Below are positions 41,932 to 50,442 of a stretch of 64,000 nt of DNA, piece by piece. This DNA comes from Micromonospora marina (GTDB taxonomy: Bacteria; Actinomycetota; Actinomycetes; Mycobacteriales; Micromonosporaceae). Where the stretch lies: contig NZ_FMCV01000003.1 in the NCBI RefSeq assembly GCF_900091565.1, positions 310,001 to 374,000 of the forward strand, in the 5' to 3' direction. A program made the position numbers and the translations under genes. Numbering within the stretch: the stretch's first letter is position 1; each line of letters begins with the position of its first letter. The notes under the pieces were generated by a model. That model was not told the origin of the DNA. It did not search any database and was given only the letters and a program-made list of their open reading frames with translations.

Positions 41932-44019
41932 TCATGGTGCGGAGAGCTGCTGCGGCGCCAGCTCGTAACGTCTCGGGCCGCTGGCGGCGGTGCTCCTGCC
42001 GAAGGCGTCCAGGCGTCCCCAGCGGCCGATGACGTCGAGCAGGGCCACGTAGTCGAGGCTAGCAGGCAGGGCGGGCCGGGCCACGAGATCGTCGCCGACC
42101 GGCCGGAGGCCGAGCATCGTCCGCAGGAGCAGCAGCGGTGCCCCGGCCGACCACGCCTGCGGGCTGCACGCGGTCGGATACCGGATCGGGAAGCGGGTAT
42201 CGGACCGGGCGTGCCCGGCGAACGCCTCCGGCAGTCGGCCGTCGTAGAAGGCCGCCGCGTCCAGGATGCCGGCCGCGATGCGGGCCGCCTCGTCGGCGTA
42301 CCCGTAGCGCCGCAGGCCCCAGGCGATGAACGAGTTGTCGAACGGCCAGATGGTCCCGACGTGGTAGCCGACCGGGTTGTACCGGGCCTCGCCCTCGGCC
42401 AGCGTGCGGACACCCCAGCCGCTGAACATCGCCGGTGACATCAGGTGCCGCACCAGGGCCTCGGCCTTCGGCTCCTCGACGATGCCGCTCCACAGCAGGT
42501 GGCCGACGTTCGACGACAGGGCGTCCACCCGGCGGCCGTCGCCGTCCAGCGCCAGCGCCATGTACTCGCCGTCGTCGATCCAGAAGTCCTGGTTGAAGCG
42601 GCGCTTGAGGTCGGCGGCGTCCTGCTCCAGCCGGTCCGCGTACGCCGGGTCGTGCCAGATCTCGCGCGCGAGCCGCGCGGTGCGCACCTTGGCGTCGTAC
42701 GCGTACCCCTGGAGTTCACAGGTGGCGCGCGGGAAGCCCGGCAGCCGGCCGTCGCGGTAGGAGATGCTGTCCCAGGAGTCCTTCCAGCACTGGTTCTCCA
42801 GGCCGTTCACCGGGTTGCGCCGCTCGTAGGAGACATAGCCGTTGCCGGCCCGGTCGGCGTAGTGGTCGATCCAGTCGACAGCCGCCCGCGCCTCCTGCTC
42901 CACCGCGCGTACGAGGGCGGCGTCGCCCGTCCACCGCTCGTACTCGTCGAGCAGCACGAGGAACAGGGGAGTGGCATCGGCGCTGCCGAAGTAGGGGCTG
43001 TGCGGTGTCTCGTCGAAGGCGGTCAGTTCGCCGTAGCGCATCTCGTGCAGGATCCGGCCCGGCTCCTCCTCCCGGAAGTCGTCGATCCGGCTGCCCTGGC
43101 GGAAGGCGAGCACTGTCAGCGTGGTGGCGGCGAGTTCGGGTGCGAACGGCAGCGCCTGGAGGCTGGTGAGGATGCTGTCGCGGCCGAACAGGCACATGAA
43201 CCAGGGCAACCCGGCGGCCAGGACGCACCCAGCTCCGGCGAGGAACGGACTGAACCGCAGCGCGGCCAGGTCGATGAGACTCTGCCGGTAGGTGTTCTGC
43301 AGCGGTTCCCAGCTGGTCTCCAGGCGCGGTGCCCGGTCCAGCCACTCCCGCAGCTCGGCGGGCTTGTCCCGGGTGTGGCCCTCGGCCCGCCCGGGCAGGC
43401 TGAGCCGCTCCAGCCCGCGGGGCATGGCCAGGTCCGGCTCGGCGGTCAGCCGGGTCTGCCACCGGCCGTGCGGTTCGATGTGTACGCGCAGCGTCAGGCC
43501 GTTCTCGTCCACCTCCGCCGGAGTCGTCGCGGACACGATCGTCTCGCGGCGGTAGCGTTCGCGCTGGTAGCCCAGGACGAGCCGCGGGCCGTCGACCCGC
43601 CGGTAGTGCCGCCCCGCGCGGTCGGTCGTGCCCTCCTTGACCGCGAAGAGGTCCGCGAAGTCCGCGTCCGCCTCGATCCGCACGGTCAGGTCGACGGGCC
43701 GCCGGTCGTGGTTGACCAGGAGCAGGTCTTCCTGGAGTCCGCTGTCCAGCCTGTGGGTCCGGCGTACCGCGAGTGTGCTGTTGACGTAGACGTCCTGACT
43801 GCCCGGAACCAGGTAGAACCGGTTCTCGAAGTACTGGATGTCGTCGATGGACAGCGTGCTGAGCCGCTCGCCGTCGATGGTGAGCTGCCACCGGGACAGC
43901 AGACGGGTGTCGTGGGCGAACAGGCCGTGGGTGGCGTCGGCCGCCGGGGTGATGTCGCCCGCCCGGTCGCAGACCAGGAAGACCGTCCCGTCGAAGATGC
44001 CGACGTGGCTGTCACGCAT
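41932..44019 (-). CDS. Amylo-alpha-1,6-glucosidase family protein (glycogen-debranching type)
   Basis: 695 residues. The N-terminal beta-rich domain (about 5-195, GLFAHDTRLLSRWQLTIDGE) is the GDE N-terminal domain. The C-terminal (alpha/alpha)6 domain has LPWFMCLFGRDSILTSLQA, YGELTAFDETPHSPYFGSAD and YHVGTIWPFDNSFIAWGL, typical of the GH13-like amylo-alpha-1,6-glucosidase family. Many actinobacteria encode such proteins away from glycogen operons and their true substrate is often unknown. It overlaps the SCP2-like gene by eight bases. Confidence 0.85.
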   Translation of the reverse strand: MRDSHVGIFDGTVFLVCDRAGDITPAADATHGLFAHDTRLLSRWQLTIDGERLSTLSIDDIQYFENRFYLVPGSQDVYVNSTLAVRRTHRLDSGLQEDLLLVNHDRRPVDLTVRIEADADFADLFAVKEGTTDRAGRHYRRVDGPRLVLGYQRERYRRETIVSATTPAEVDENGLTLRVHIEPHGRWQTRLTAEPDLAMPRGLERLSLPGRAEGHTRDKPAELREWLDRAPRLETSWEPLQNTYRQSLIDLAALRFSPFLAGAGCVLAAGLPWFMCLFGRDSILTSLQALPFAPELAATTLTVLAFRQGSRIDDFREEEPGRILHEMRYGELTAFDETPHSPYFGSADATPLFLVLLDEYERWTGDAALVRAVEQEARAAVDWIDHYADRAGNGYVSYERRNPVNGLENQCWKDSWDSISYRDGRLPGFPRATCELQGYAYDAKVRTARLAREIWHDPAYADRLEQDAADLKRRFNQDFWIDDGEYMALALDGDGRRVDALSSNVGHLLWSGIVEEPKAEALVRHLMSPAMFSGWGVRTLAEGEARYNPVGYHVGTIWPFDNSFIAWGLRRYGYADEAARIAAGILDAAAFYDGRLPEAFAGHARSDTRFPIRYPTACSPQAWSAGAPLLLLRTMLGLRPVGDDLVARPALPASLDYVALLDVIGRWGRLDAFGRSTAASGPRRYELAPQQLSAP

Positions 44020-44380
44020 CGTCGTCTCCCCGGTGTCGTTCCGGACGTGGGCCGGGCGGGGCTGGGAACAGCCGGCGTACGGTCGCGAACAGCCGGGGGC
44101 TGCCCTCCACTTCGGCCTCGCCGCGCAGGACGGTGGTGAGGAAGTACGCCTCGCCCCGGGCGATCCGGTCGAAGACGGCCCGGTCCGCCCGGACGACGGC
44201 GTCCCCGCCGGTGGCCTGCCGTGCCGCGGTGACCTCGCCCCGGGCGATGGAGACCAGCCAGTGGTCGACCGATCCGCCAGCGGCGATGTCGAACCGGACG
44301 GTGCCTTCGTGCAGCGCTGTCAGCCCGCGCTGCCTGCGCTGGCCCAGGCTCCGGAAGAACTCTTCGGTGGCGTCGACCAT
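44012..44380 (-). CDS. SCP2-like sterol-carrier-fold protein
   Basis: 122 residues from an ATG preceded by GGGAGGGGG. The central part (GTVRFDIAAGGSVDHWLVSI, DAVVRADRAVFDRIARGEA, VLRGEAEVEGSPRLF) follows the SCP2 sterol-carrier fold, a small lipid-binding domain. It is translationally coupled to the debranching-type glucosidase. The link between lipid binding and that enzyme is not obvious. Confidence 0.65.
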   Translation of the reverse strand: MVDATEEFFRSLGQRRQRGLTALHEGTVRFDIAAGGSVDHWLVSIARGEVTAARQATGGDAVVRADRAVFDRIARGEAYFLTTVLRGEAEVEGSPRLFATVRRLFPAPPGPRPERHRGDDDA

Positions 44381-44455
44381 CGGACCCCCTCCCGATGGCA
44401 TTGTTCCCCGCAACGGAGCCCGTCTTCTCACCCGGAACGGGTGAAAGCGGCGGAG

Positions 44456-44872
44456 CTATTCCGCGCGCAGCAGGCGCAGGATGCGGGCCAGGTCGGCCCG
44501 GTCGTCCGGTGAGAGCGCGCCGAAGAACCGTTCCGCCTCGGTGGCCCGGGCCTGCCGGATCGCGGTGCCCACCCGCTCGCCCTCGGCGGTGGGGGTGACC
44601 AGCGTGGCCCGCCGGTCGCCCGGGTCGGGCCGCCGCTGCACCAGACCCCGTTCCTGCAACCCGTCGATGACCTCGGTGGCCGAGCGCGGGGCGATGCGCA
44701 GGTGCTCGGCGAGCGCGCCGGGCCGTAGCGCGCCGTGACGCATCAGCACGCCGAGCGCCCGCGCGTGCCCGGGGCTGATGTCCCACGGCGCGAGCGCGCG
44801 CTTGGTCTGGTGCCGCAGCCGCCGGGCCACCGCCCAGAACATCTCGGCCAGGCTCTCGTCGCCGCCGCTCAC
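44456..44872 (-). CDS. MarR-family transcriptional regulator
   Basis: 138 residues from the GTG of VSGGDESLAEMFWA. The winged helix lies around residues 45-105: ALRPGALAEHLRIAPRSATE, then the wing VQRRPDPGDRRATLVTPTAEG. It diverges from an ABC exporter across an intergenic region that contains a near-perfect palindrome (44909-44929), a classical MarR-efflux arrangement. It likely represses the exporter until a toxic ligand binds. An upstream in-frame ATG exists but would read through the operator. Confidence 0.88.
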   Translation of the reverse strand: MSGGDESLAEMFWAVARRLRHQTKRALAPWDISPGHARALGVLMRHGALRPGALAEHLRIAPRSATEVIDGLQERGLVQRRPDPGDRRATLVTPTAEGERVGTAIRQARATEAERFFGALSPDDRADLARILRLLRAE

Positions 44873-44908
44873 GGGGAATACGGTAACAGGCTTTCGTGTT
44901 GCTCCCTC

Positions 44909-44929
44909 ATGTTGAGGTAACCTCAGCAT
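44909..44929. promoter_or_regulatory. MarR operator
   Basis: A 21-base inverted repeat with TGAGGT and ACCTCA arms (ATGTTGAGGT, then ACCTCAGCAT), one mismatched pair outside the centre, in the 80-base gap between the divergent MarR and ABC exporter genes. Confidence 0.65.
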
Positions 44930-44952
44930 TATTCCCTGCATGAGGAGCACAG

Positions 44953-46743
44953 TTGGATCGCATCCCCGACGGCCGCCGTGCCGGCCGAACCGTTTCCCCC
45001 GCCGAGAAGGCCCAGGCCCGTGCAGTGTCCCTGCGCCGGATCGGCCGCCTGTTCACCGCCCACCGAGGCCCGCTCGCCGCCGTCGTGGCGATCATCGTGG
45101 CGTCCTCGATCATCGCGATGGCCACGCCGTTCCTCCTGCGTACGGTGATCGACAGGGCCCTGCCCGAGCGTGACCTGACGCTGCTGGCCTGGCTGGTCAC
45201 GGGCATGGTCGCGGTCGCCGCCGTGACCGCCGTGCTCGGCGTCGCCCAGACCTTGATCTCCACCCGCGTCGGTCAGGAGGTCATGCACCGGCTGCGCGCC
45301 GACGTCTTCGCCCACCTTCAGCGGCAGTCGATCGGCTTCTTCGTACGCACCCGCACCGGCGAGGTCCAGTCCCGCATCACCAACGACATCGGCGGCATGC
45401 AGTCGGTGGTCACCTCCACCGCCACCTCGATCGCCGCCAACCTCACCACGGTCGTGGCCACGACCGTCGCCATGCTGGCGCTGAGCTGGCGCCTCACGCT
45501 CGTCTCGGTGGTCGTGCTGCCGCCCGCGCTCTGGCTCACCCGCCGGGTCGCCCGGCTGCGCCGGGAGATCACCGCCCAGCGCCAGCGCGAACTGGCAGAC
45601 CTCACCGTGACCATCGAGGAAGGGCTGTCGGTCAGCGGCGTACGGCTGGCCAAGACGCTCGGCACCGGCCCGGCCCTGGTCGACCGGTTCACCGCCTCCT
45701 CGGCCCGCCTGGTCGACCTGGAACTGCGCTCCGAGCTGGCCGGACGCTGGCGGATGGCCGCCATGAGCATCGTCTTCGCCGCCATCCCCGCGGTGATCTA
45801 CCTCGGCGCCGGGCTGCCCGGCACCGCCGGCACGCTCACCATCGGCACGCTCGTCGCGTTCACCGCGCTCCAGGGCAACCTGTTCCGGCCGCTGATGGGC
45901 CTGCTCGACGTCGGCGTCACGCTCACCGCGTCGCTGGCGCTGTTCGCCCGCATCTTCGAATACCTCGACCTGCCCGTCGAGGTGGCCGAGCCGGACCGCC
46001 CGGTCCCGCTGGACCCGGCCACCGCCCGCGGCCACCTGCGGATCGACGACGTCACCTTCAGCTACCCGGGCAGCGACACCGCCGCCCTGGCCGGCGTCAG
46101 CCTGGACGTCCCCGCCGGCACCAGCCTGGCCCTGGTGGGGGAGACCGGCTCCGGCAAGAGCACGCTCGCCGCGCTGATCAGCCGGCTGCACGACCCGGAT
46201 GCCGGTCGGATCACCATCGACGGGATCGACCTGCGCGACCTGCGCCCGGCCGACCTGGCGGCCGTCGTGGGCGTGGTCAGCCAGGAGACGTACCTGCTGC
46301 ACGGCACCGTCCGGGACAACCTCCGGTACGCGCGCCCGGACGCCACCGACGCCGACATCGAGGCCGCCGCCCGCGCCGCCCGCATCCACGACCTCATCAG
46401 CGGACTGCCCGACGGGTACGACACCATGGTCGGCTCGCGCGGCCACCGGTTCTCCGGCGGCGAGCAGCAGCGCCTGGCGATCGCCCGGACGCTGCTGCGC
46501 GACCCGCGGATCCTGGTGCTGGACGAGGCGACGAGCGCGCTGGACACCGAGACCGAACGCGCGGTCCAGCGGGCGCTGGACGAGCTGGCCCGGGGCCGCA
46601 CGGTGGTGACCATCGCGCACCGGCTCTCCACCGTCCGCGACGCCGACCGTATCGCCGTGCTCGACCACGGCCGGATCGTCGAGTCGGGCACCCACGACGC
46701 GCTGCTGGACCGGCGCGGCCGGTACGCCGCCCTGGTCGGCTGA
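44953..46743 (+). CDS. ABC multidrug/lipid-type exporter (half transporter)
   Basis: 596 residues starting at a TTG with GAGGAG upstream. The N-terminal type I exporter membrane domain (six helices, about 35-320; RTRTGEVQSRITNDIGGMQS) is followed by an ATPase with Walker A GETGSGKST, signature FSGGEQQRLAIARTL and DEATSALD. It works as a dimer, exporting drugs or lipids. Regulation by the divergent MarR protein is likely. No second half-transporter follows, so it is probably a homodimer. Confidence 0.9.
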   Translation: MDRIPDGRRAGRTVSPAEKAQARAVSLRRIGRLFTAHRGPLAAVVAIIVASSIIAMATPFLLRTVIDRALPERDLTLLAWLVTGMVAVAAVTAVLGVAQTLISTRVGQEVMHRLRADVFAHLQRQSIGFFVRTRTGEVQSRITNDIGGMQSVVTSTATSIAANLTTVVATTVAMLALSWRLTLVSVVVLPPALWLTRRVARLRREITAQRQRELADLTVTIEEGLSVSGVRLAKTLGTGPALVDRFTASSARLVDLELRSELAGRWRMAAMSIVFAAIPAVIYLGAGLPGTAGTLTIGTLVAFTALQGNLFRPLMGLLDVGVTLTASLALFARIFEYLDLPVEVAEPDRPVPLDPATARGHLRIDDVTFSYPGSDTAALAGVSLDVPAGTSLALVGETGSGKSTLAALISRLHDPDAGRITIDGIDLRDLRPADLAAVVGVVSQETYLLHGTVRDNLRYARPDATDADIEAAARAARIHDLISGLPDGYDTMVGSRGHRFSGGEQQRLAIARTLLRDPRILVLDEATSALDTETERAVQRALDELARGRTVVTIAHRLSTVRDADRIAVLDHGRIVESGTHDALLDRRGRYAALVG

Positions 46744-46848
46744 CCGTAGGAGAGTTCTGCCCGCGTCGTCATCGGCCGTCCAGCAGGCCGCCCGGCACGG
46801 CCACCGTCCCGGGCTGACCGCACGGCTGGAACCGAGTGCGGCTCCGGC

Positions 46849-47661
46849 TCAGACCGGGGGCGGCTCCGGCTCGCCGGGGCGGGACCGCTGTCCGGGGGCC
46901 GGGCGCGGCGCGGGCGGGGGGAGAAGCGGCTCCAGCGGGGTGAACGACTCCACCGGTCCGTCCGGCCGCGATCCACGTCGCGCCCGCCCCGCCTCTCCCG
47001 GCATTTGTTCCCGGCGGTCACGCCGGTCGCGTTCCTCGGCGTACTCGGCGCGGCGGCGGGCCAGGTCGCGCTCGCACTCCAGCGCGATGCGCTGCTCCCA
47101 GTACGGCTGGAGCAGCTTGCGCACCCGCTCGTCCAGGTGCACCGTGACGTCGGGCTCGCAGGCGAACGTCACCTCACCGCGCGCGTACGTCCACGGTGCC
47201 GGGTCGTCGTCGGCGAGCGCCGCGGTCAGCGCGGCGTGCAGGTCGCGCGGGCGGTGCGGTGGCACCTCCACCGCGTACCGGACGGCCAGCCGGTGCAGGC
47301 GTTGCGCGGCCTGCTGCTGGAAGTAGTCGACGTACCAGCCGAACAGCTCCGGCCGGGCCGAGTCCGAGGACCAGGTGTAGGTGGCCCGGACCAGGAACAC
47401 GTACACCTGGCCCTGCGCCGGCACCGCGAGCGGCTCCGGCACACGCCGGTCGACTGTGGTCACCGGCGTCGCCGGCTCCTCGCTCCACCAGAGCTGCCGT
47501 AGCGTCGGTTGCGCGCCGTCCCAGAACCGCCGGGTCCGTACGCGTGCCGCCTCGCCCAGCGCCTTTGCCCGTCCGGCCCACCGCCTTCGGCGACTGTCCA
47601 CCGGCGCGCCGGGCTTCGGCCGGCCGCCGGCCGGATCGGGCCCCTCCGGCACCGCGGTCAT
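46849..47661 (-). CDS. Hypothetical protein with charged C-terminal helix and Pro-rich tail
   Basis: 270 residues from an ATG preceded by GGAGGGGG. The N-terminus is basic (SRRRRWAGRAKALGEAARVR). The central 130 residues look globular: QVYVFLVRATYTWSSDSARP, GWYVDYFQQQAAQRLHRLA, EVTFACEPDVTVHLDERVRK. Next comes an Arg/Glu-rich coiled region (LECERDLARRRAEYAEERD) and a Pro-rich end. There is no signal peptide or helix in the membrane. I do not recognise the family. It is convergent with the exporter and divergent from the 47979 gene. Confidence 0.6.
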   Translation of the reverse strand: MTAVPEGPDPAGGRPKPGAPVDSRRRRWAGRAKALGEAARVRTRRFWDGAQPTLRQLWWSEEPATPVTTVDRRVPEPLAVPAQGQVYVFLVRATYTWSSDSARPELFGWYVDYFQQQAAQRLHRLAVRYAVEVPPHRPRDLHAALTAALADDDPAPWTYARGEVTFACEPDVTVHLDERVRKLLQPYWEQRIALECERDLARRRAEYAEERDRRDRREQMPGEAGRARRGSRPDGPVESFTPLEPLLPPPAPRPAPGQRSRPGEPEPPPV

Positions 47662-47978
47662 CGCACCCCCTCCATGCCGGATCGCAGCACCGCGTCCCGC
47701 GGCGTCACCGGGACGCGCGGGCCGCCGGGCGAGGGGTGGCCGGACCGCCGTGCGGTCCGCGAACCACGCTAACAACCCCGCCCGGTGTACGCGCGCAGCC
47801 GCGCGTCGGGTGTTGACCGATCGGACGAGCCGCCTCGTAGTCCTATCCGTGGGACTCAGAGGGGTTTCGGTCCCGTCCACGGGACCGACCATCCAGACTC
47901 GATCGGCACGCCTTGATCCGTGATCGAGGCGCTTCGTAGCGTGAGGCTCCGCAATCCTTCGGGGGAGGACCACAACGC
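47662..47978. promoter_or_regulatory. Divergent intergenic region with promoter and hairpin
   Basis: Holds TTGATC (47913-47918) and TAGCGT (47937-47942) spaced by 18 bases, a plausible plus-strand promoter 37 bases before the next start. A perfect 9-bp hairpin, CGGTCCCGTCCACGGGACCG at 47868-47887, lies just upstream and may be an operator. GTCCTATCCGTGGGAC at 47839-47854 is a second loosely symmetrical patch. No gene seen. Confidence 0.4.
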
Positions 47979-48524
47979 ATGGGCGTAGACGCGCGACACG
48001 CCGCCGGCCGGACCGTGCAGTACCTGCGAACTCTGGCCGAGCGGCAGTACGACCGGGTCTGGACCCCGGACTTCCTGCACCTCACCCCGGACGTGCAGGG
48101 CTTCGCCGTCTTCCACCGCGGCGGCCTGGTGCTGGTCTACGGCGCGGTGTCGCCCGACGACCCGGCCCGCTGGGTCTTCCGGATGGCGTGCGTGGCCGGC
48201 GCCGACGTGCCGGACATCTCCGGGGCGATGGCCTGGGCGAACATCAGAAACCGGCTGGCCGAGGCCGGGCGCTACTACTGCGTGGTGAAGTCCGACCAGA
48301 GCGCCTGCCACGTGGTGTTCGCGCTCGACGTGCGCAACCCGCTGCTCGACGACGTCACGGCGCCCGACGGCCAGGCGGCGCGAGAGTTGCTGCACTTCTC
48401 GCTCGCGGTGTGCGTGCACAACGCCGTGGCGGACTTCCGCGACCTGGCGTCCTATCTGCCGGCGCGGCCGTTGGCGCCGACCGAGATCGACGCCTGGACC
48501 CTGTTCGCCGACACGCGGGACTGA
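47979..48524 (+). CDS. Hypothetical protein
   Basis: 181 residues, ATG preceded by GGGGGAGG at a good distance. No signal peptide or membrane helix. Alternating strands and helices (GFAVFHRGGLVLVYGAV, WVFRMACVAGADVPD, RYYCVVKSDQSACHVVFALD) suggest a compact alpha/beta fold resembling small sensor or chaperone-like domains, but I cannot name the family. A candidate promoter and hairpin lie upstream. Its 3' end overlaps a minus-strand small gene by 73 bases. Confidence 0.6.
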   Translation: MGVDARHAAGRTVQYLRTLAERQYDRVWTPDFLHLTPDVQGFAVFHRGGLVLVYGAVSPDDPARWVFRMACVAGADVPDISGAMAWANIRNRLAEAGRYYCVVKSDQSACHVVFALDVRNPLLDDVTAPDGQAARELLHFSLAVCVHNAVADFRDLASYLPARPLAPTEIDAWTLFADTRD

Positions 48525-48766
48525 CTCGGTCGCCGGGCCTGCATCGGCTCACCGGCTCGGCGCAGGCCGGTCGTCTGGACGAAGATGTCCCGCTTCGCGG
48601 TGGCGGTGCCCCGGCGGTTGAGCACGTATCCGGTCAGCCAGATCCAGTGGGTGTGCGGCACCTCGGGACCGACCGACACGACCCGGAACGTCAGCCCTCG
48701 GTCGCCGCCGAACTGCACCGACGCGCGGCCGTCGACCCGCAGCAGATCGCCGGGTTGTGGACGCAC
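48452..48766 (-). CDS. Small SVQF/IFVQ-motif protein of actinobacterial accessory elements
   Basis: 104 residues from a GTG two bases after the DivIVA-like stop. The core RASVQFGGDRGLTFRVVSVG, HTHWIWLTGYVLNRRGTATA and RDIFVQTTGLRR resembles small hypothetical proteins I know from actinobacterial integrative elements, usually beside a GntR regulator and a DivIVA-like protein, exactly as here. The last 25 residues overlap the convergent gene and are less certain; the real end may have been altered by whatever joined the segments. Function unknown. Confidence 0.5.
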   Translation of the reverse strand: MRPQPGDLLRVDGRASVQFGGDRGLTFRVVSVGPEVPHTHWIWLTGYVLNRRGTATAKRDIFVQTTGLRRAGEPMQARRPSQSRVSANRVQASISVGANGRAGR

Positions 48767-48768
48767 CG

Positions 48769-49044
48769 CTACCAGTGGCCGTCGTTCGGCGGGCGGCACT
48801 CGCGCGCGTGCATGGTCTGCCAGTCCCGCAGGGCACGCTTCAACCGGTCGTTCTCCTGCGCGAGCAGGCGTACCTGCCGGTGTAGCTCGGTCAGCTCGTC
48901 GGCGACCCGGGCCTGGAACTCGCGTACCTGATCGGGGTCGACGCCCCGCCTGCGGGCGTCGAAGGCGCGGGTGCGCACCTCGTGCGGGGTCAGCCGGGCC
49001 GGTGGGGCGGTCAGGTAGGGCTGGCCGGATCGATGTGCCGTCAT
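48769..49044 (-). CDS. Small DivIVA-domain protein
   Basis: 91 residues. LTPHEVRTRAFDARRRGVDP, with QVREFQARVADEL after it, is the DivIVA/GpsB-type membrane-curvature domain, followed by a coiled-coil-like helix (LHRQVRLLAQENDRLKRAL). Full DivIVA proteins organise polar growth; this short form is typical of accessory regions in actinomycetes, where its role is unknown. It is paired with the downstream SVQF protein and divergent from a short GntR regulator. Confidence 0.7.
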   Translation of the reverse strand: MTAHRSGQPYLTAPPARLTPHEVRTRAFDARRRGVDPDQVREFQARVADELTELHRQVRLLAQENDRLKRALRDWQTMHARECRPPNDGHW

Positions 49045-49261
49045 CTCGGTCCTTTTCGGAAGCAGCAGGGGACAGGTGCGGTGGGTCTGGAAGGGCGGGT
49101 CGTCCGCACGCCGGCCGCGGACGACCCGCCCGCTCCGCCACCGCAGCCCGGATCGGCGGTACGGAGGCGGAGCAGTCGGGAGGGTCGGGACGGGTACGCG
49201 CACCCGCCCCGACCGGGGGATGGGCCGAACTCGTTGCCACGCGAGGAGCGACCCGGGACAA

Positions 49262-49277
49262 GACTAACGGCTTAGTC
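49262..49277. promoter_or_regulatory. Palindrome in the divergent GntR/DivIVA-like gap
   Basis: GACTAA and TTAGTC are perfect inverted arms around CGGC; a related GACTTAAACG lies immediately next to it on the minus strand. AT-rich in GC-rich surroundings and midway between divergent genes, it is the natural operator for the short GntR protein. Confidence 0.5.
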
Positions 49278-49351
49278 GTTTAAGTCAACCACCGGCTGTT
49301 GTCGTTCATGGGCGTTTCGTGATCGAATTGGCATGCCACGCAAGGAGTGCC

Positions 49352-49591
49352 ATGCCTACGACACCCGACTACATCCGCATCGCCGACGACATCATTGCTG
49401 GTGTCCGAGGTAAGCGACTCAAGCCAGAGGACAAGCTGCCGCCGATCGCGCAGATGGCGGCGGACTACAAGGTCGGCACCTCGACCATTCAGATGGTCTA
49501 CGTGCGACTCGAAGCGCTCGGCGTTATCCGGCGTCACCAAGGTAAAGGCATCTTCGTGACCGATCCGAAGACCTGGATGAGAGAGCCGTAA
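49352..49591 (+). CDS. Short GntR-family DNA-binding protein
   Basis: 79 residues: only the winged helix-turn-helix (YIRIADDIIAGVRGKRLKPE, VGTSTIQMVYVRLEALGVIR, RRHQGKGIFVTDP), with no ligand-binding domain. AAGGAG precedes the ATG. Codon use is lower in third-position GC than the neighbours. Short GntR proteins of this kind (KorSA-like) are control genes of actinobacterial plasmids and integrative elements, which fits the divergent DivIVA-like and SVQF genes. No integrase, replication or transfer gene is present, so this is a remnant or a domesticated cassette. Confidence 0.75.
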   Translation: MPTTPDYIRIADDIIAGVRGKRLKPEDKLPPIAQMAADYKVGTSTIQMVYVRLEALGVIRRHQGKGIFVTDPKTWMREP

Positions 49592-49597
49592 CCGGCG

Positions 49598-50368
49598 TCA
49601 GTCCAGCAGTGCCTTGAACCAGTGGTCCGTGTGGCGCTCGGTGTACTCGGCGTCGGTGCGCCACGCGTCGCCGTGCCCGGTCCGCCAGTGGGTCGCCCAG
49701 GGCTCGATCCCGAGCGCGGCCTGGTCCCGCAGGAAGTCGTGCATCGCCCGGGTCCGCACGGTCAGCAGCGGCACCAGGTCGCGGCGCTGCCGCTCGTCCA
49801 GCCCGTACGCGTCCGCCAAGGTCCGCAGACGCCGCCCCGCGTCGGCGCGCTGCCAGTCGGGGTGCGCCGACAGGGGGATGAAGCCGTGCGCCGCGTAGGC
49901 GAGATCCCACAGACGCGATCCCGGCCCGGCGTGGTCCCAGTCGATGACGACCCAGGGGTCACCGATCACGAGGTTCCACGGTGCGAGATCGTGGTGGACG
50001 ATCATCTCGTCCCGGTCAGCCGGGATCAGGACGTTCCACCGCGCGTCGGGCGGTGGCGTGAACGTCGCGAGCGCGTCGTGCAGCTCGCGCGTCAATCGAC
50101 CCACCCTGGCGAGCTGCTCCAGCGGTTCGAGCAGGCCGAAGCGGAGCGGCCACGGCACCTCGCCCGCCGCGAAGGTGAGGATCTCCCGTCCGCTCTCGTC
50201 GACCCCGAGCGGCCGGGGTGCGCCCCGGAAGCCGACCGACCAGAGGTGGTCGAGAAGCGCGTGCACCGCCGGTGTCCAGGGGCCGGCCTGCCGGCGTACG
50301 GTGTCACCGACCCGCACCACACCCGCCGTCACGTTCCCGCCGGAGAGCGGGACCTCCTCGGCATCCAT
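49598..50368 (-). CDS. Aminoglycoside-phosphotransferase-family kinase (APH fold)
   Basis: 256 residues from MDAEEVPLSGG. The catalytic loop reads MIVHHDLAPWNLVIGD and the metal-binding loop VIDWDHAGPG, both canonical for the APH/choline-kinase fold. It phosphorylates a small molecule; antibiotic resistance is possible but many chromosomal homologues have metabolic roles. It ends six bases after the short GntR gene on the opposite strand. Confidence 0.82.
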   Translation of the reverse strand: MDAEEVPLSGGNVTAGVVRVGDTVRRQAGPWTPAVHALLDHLWSVGFRGAPRPLGVDESGREILTFAAGEVPWPLRFGLLEPLEQLARVGRLTRELHDALATFTPPPDARWNVLIPADRDEMIVHHDLAPWNLVIGDPWVVIDWDHAGPGSRLWDLAYAAHGFIPLSAHPDWQRADAGRRLRTLADAYGLDERQRRDLVPLLTVRTRAMHDFLRDQAALGIEPWATHWRTGHGDAWRTDAEYTERHTDHWFKALLD

Positions 50369-50442
50369 GCGCCAAACGTGCCACATCGACCGTCGCGCCG
50401 CATGCCCTGCCGGCAGCCGTGCGGCTCGGCATGCTGTCGGCG

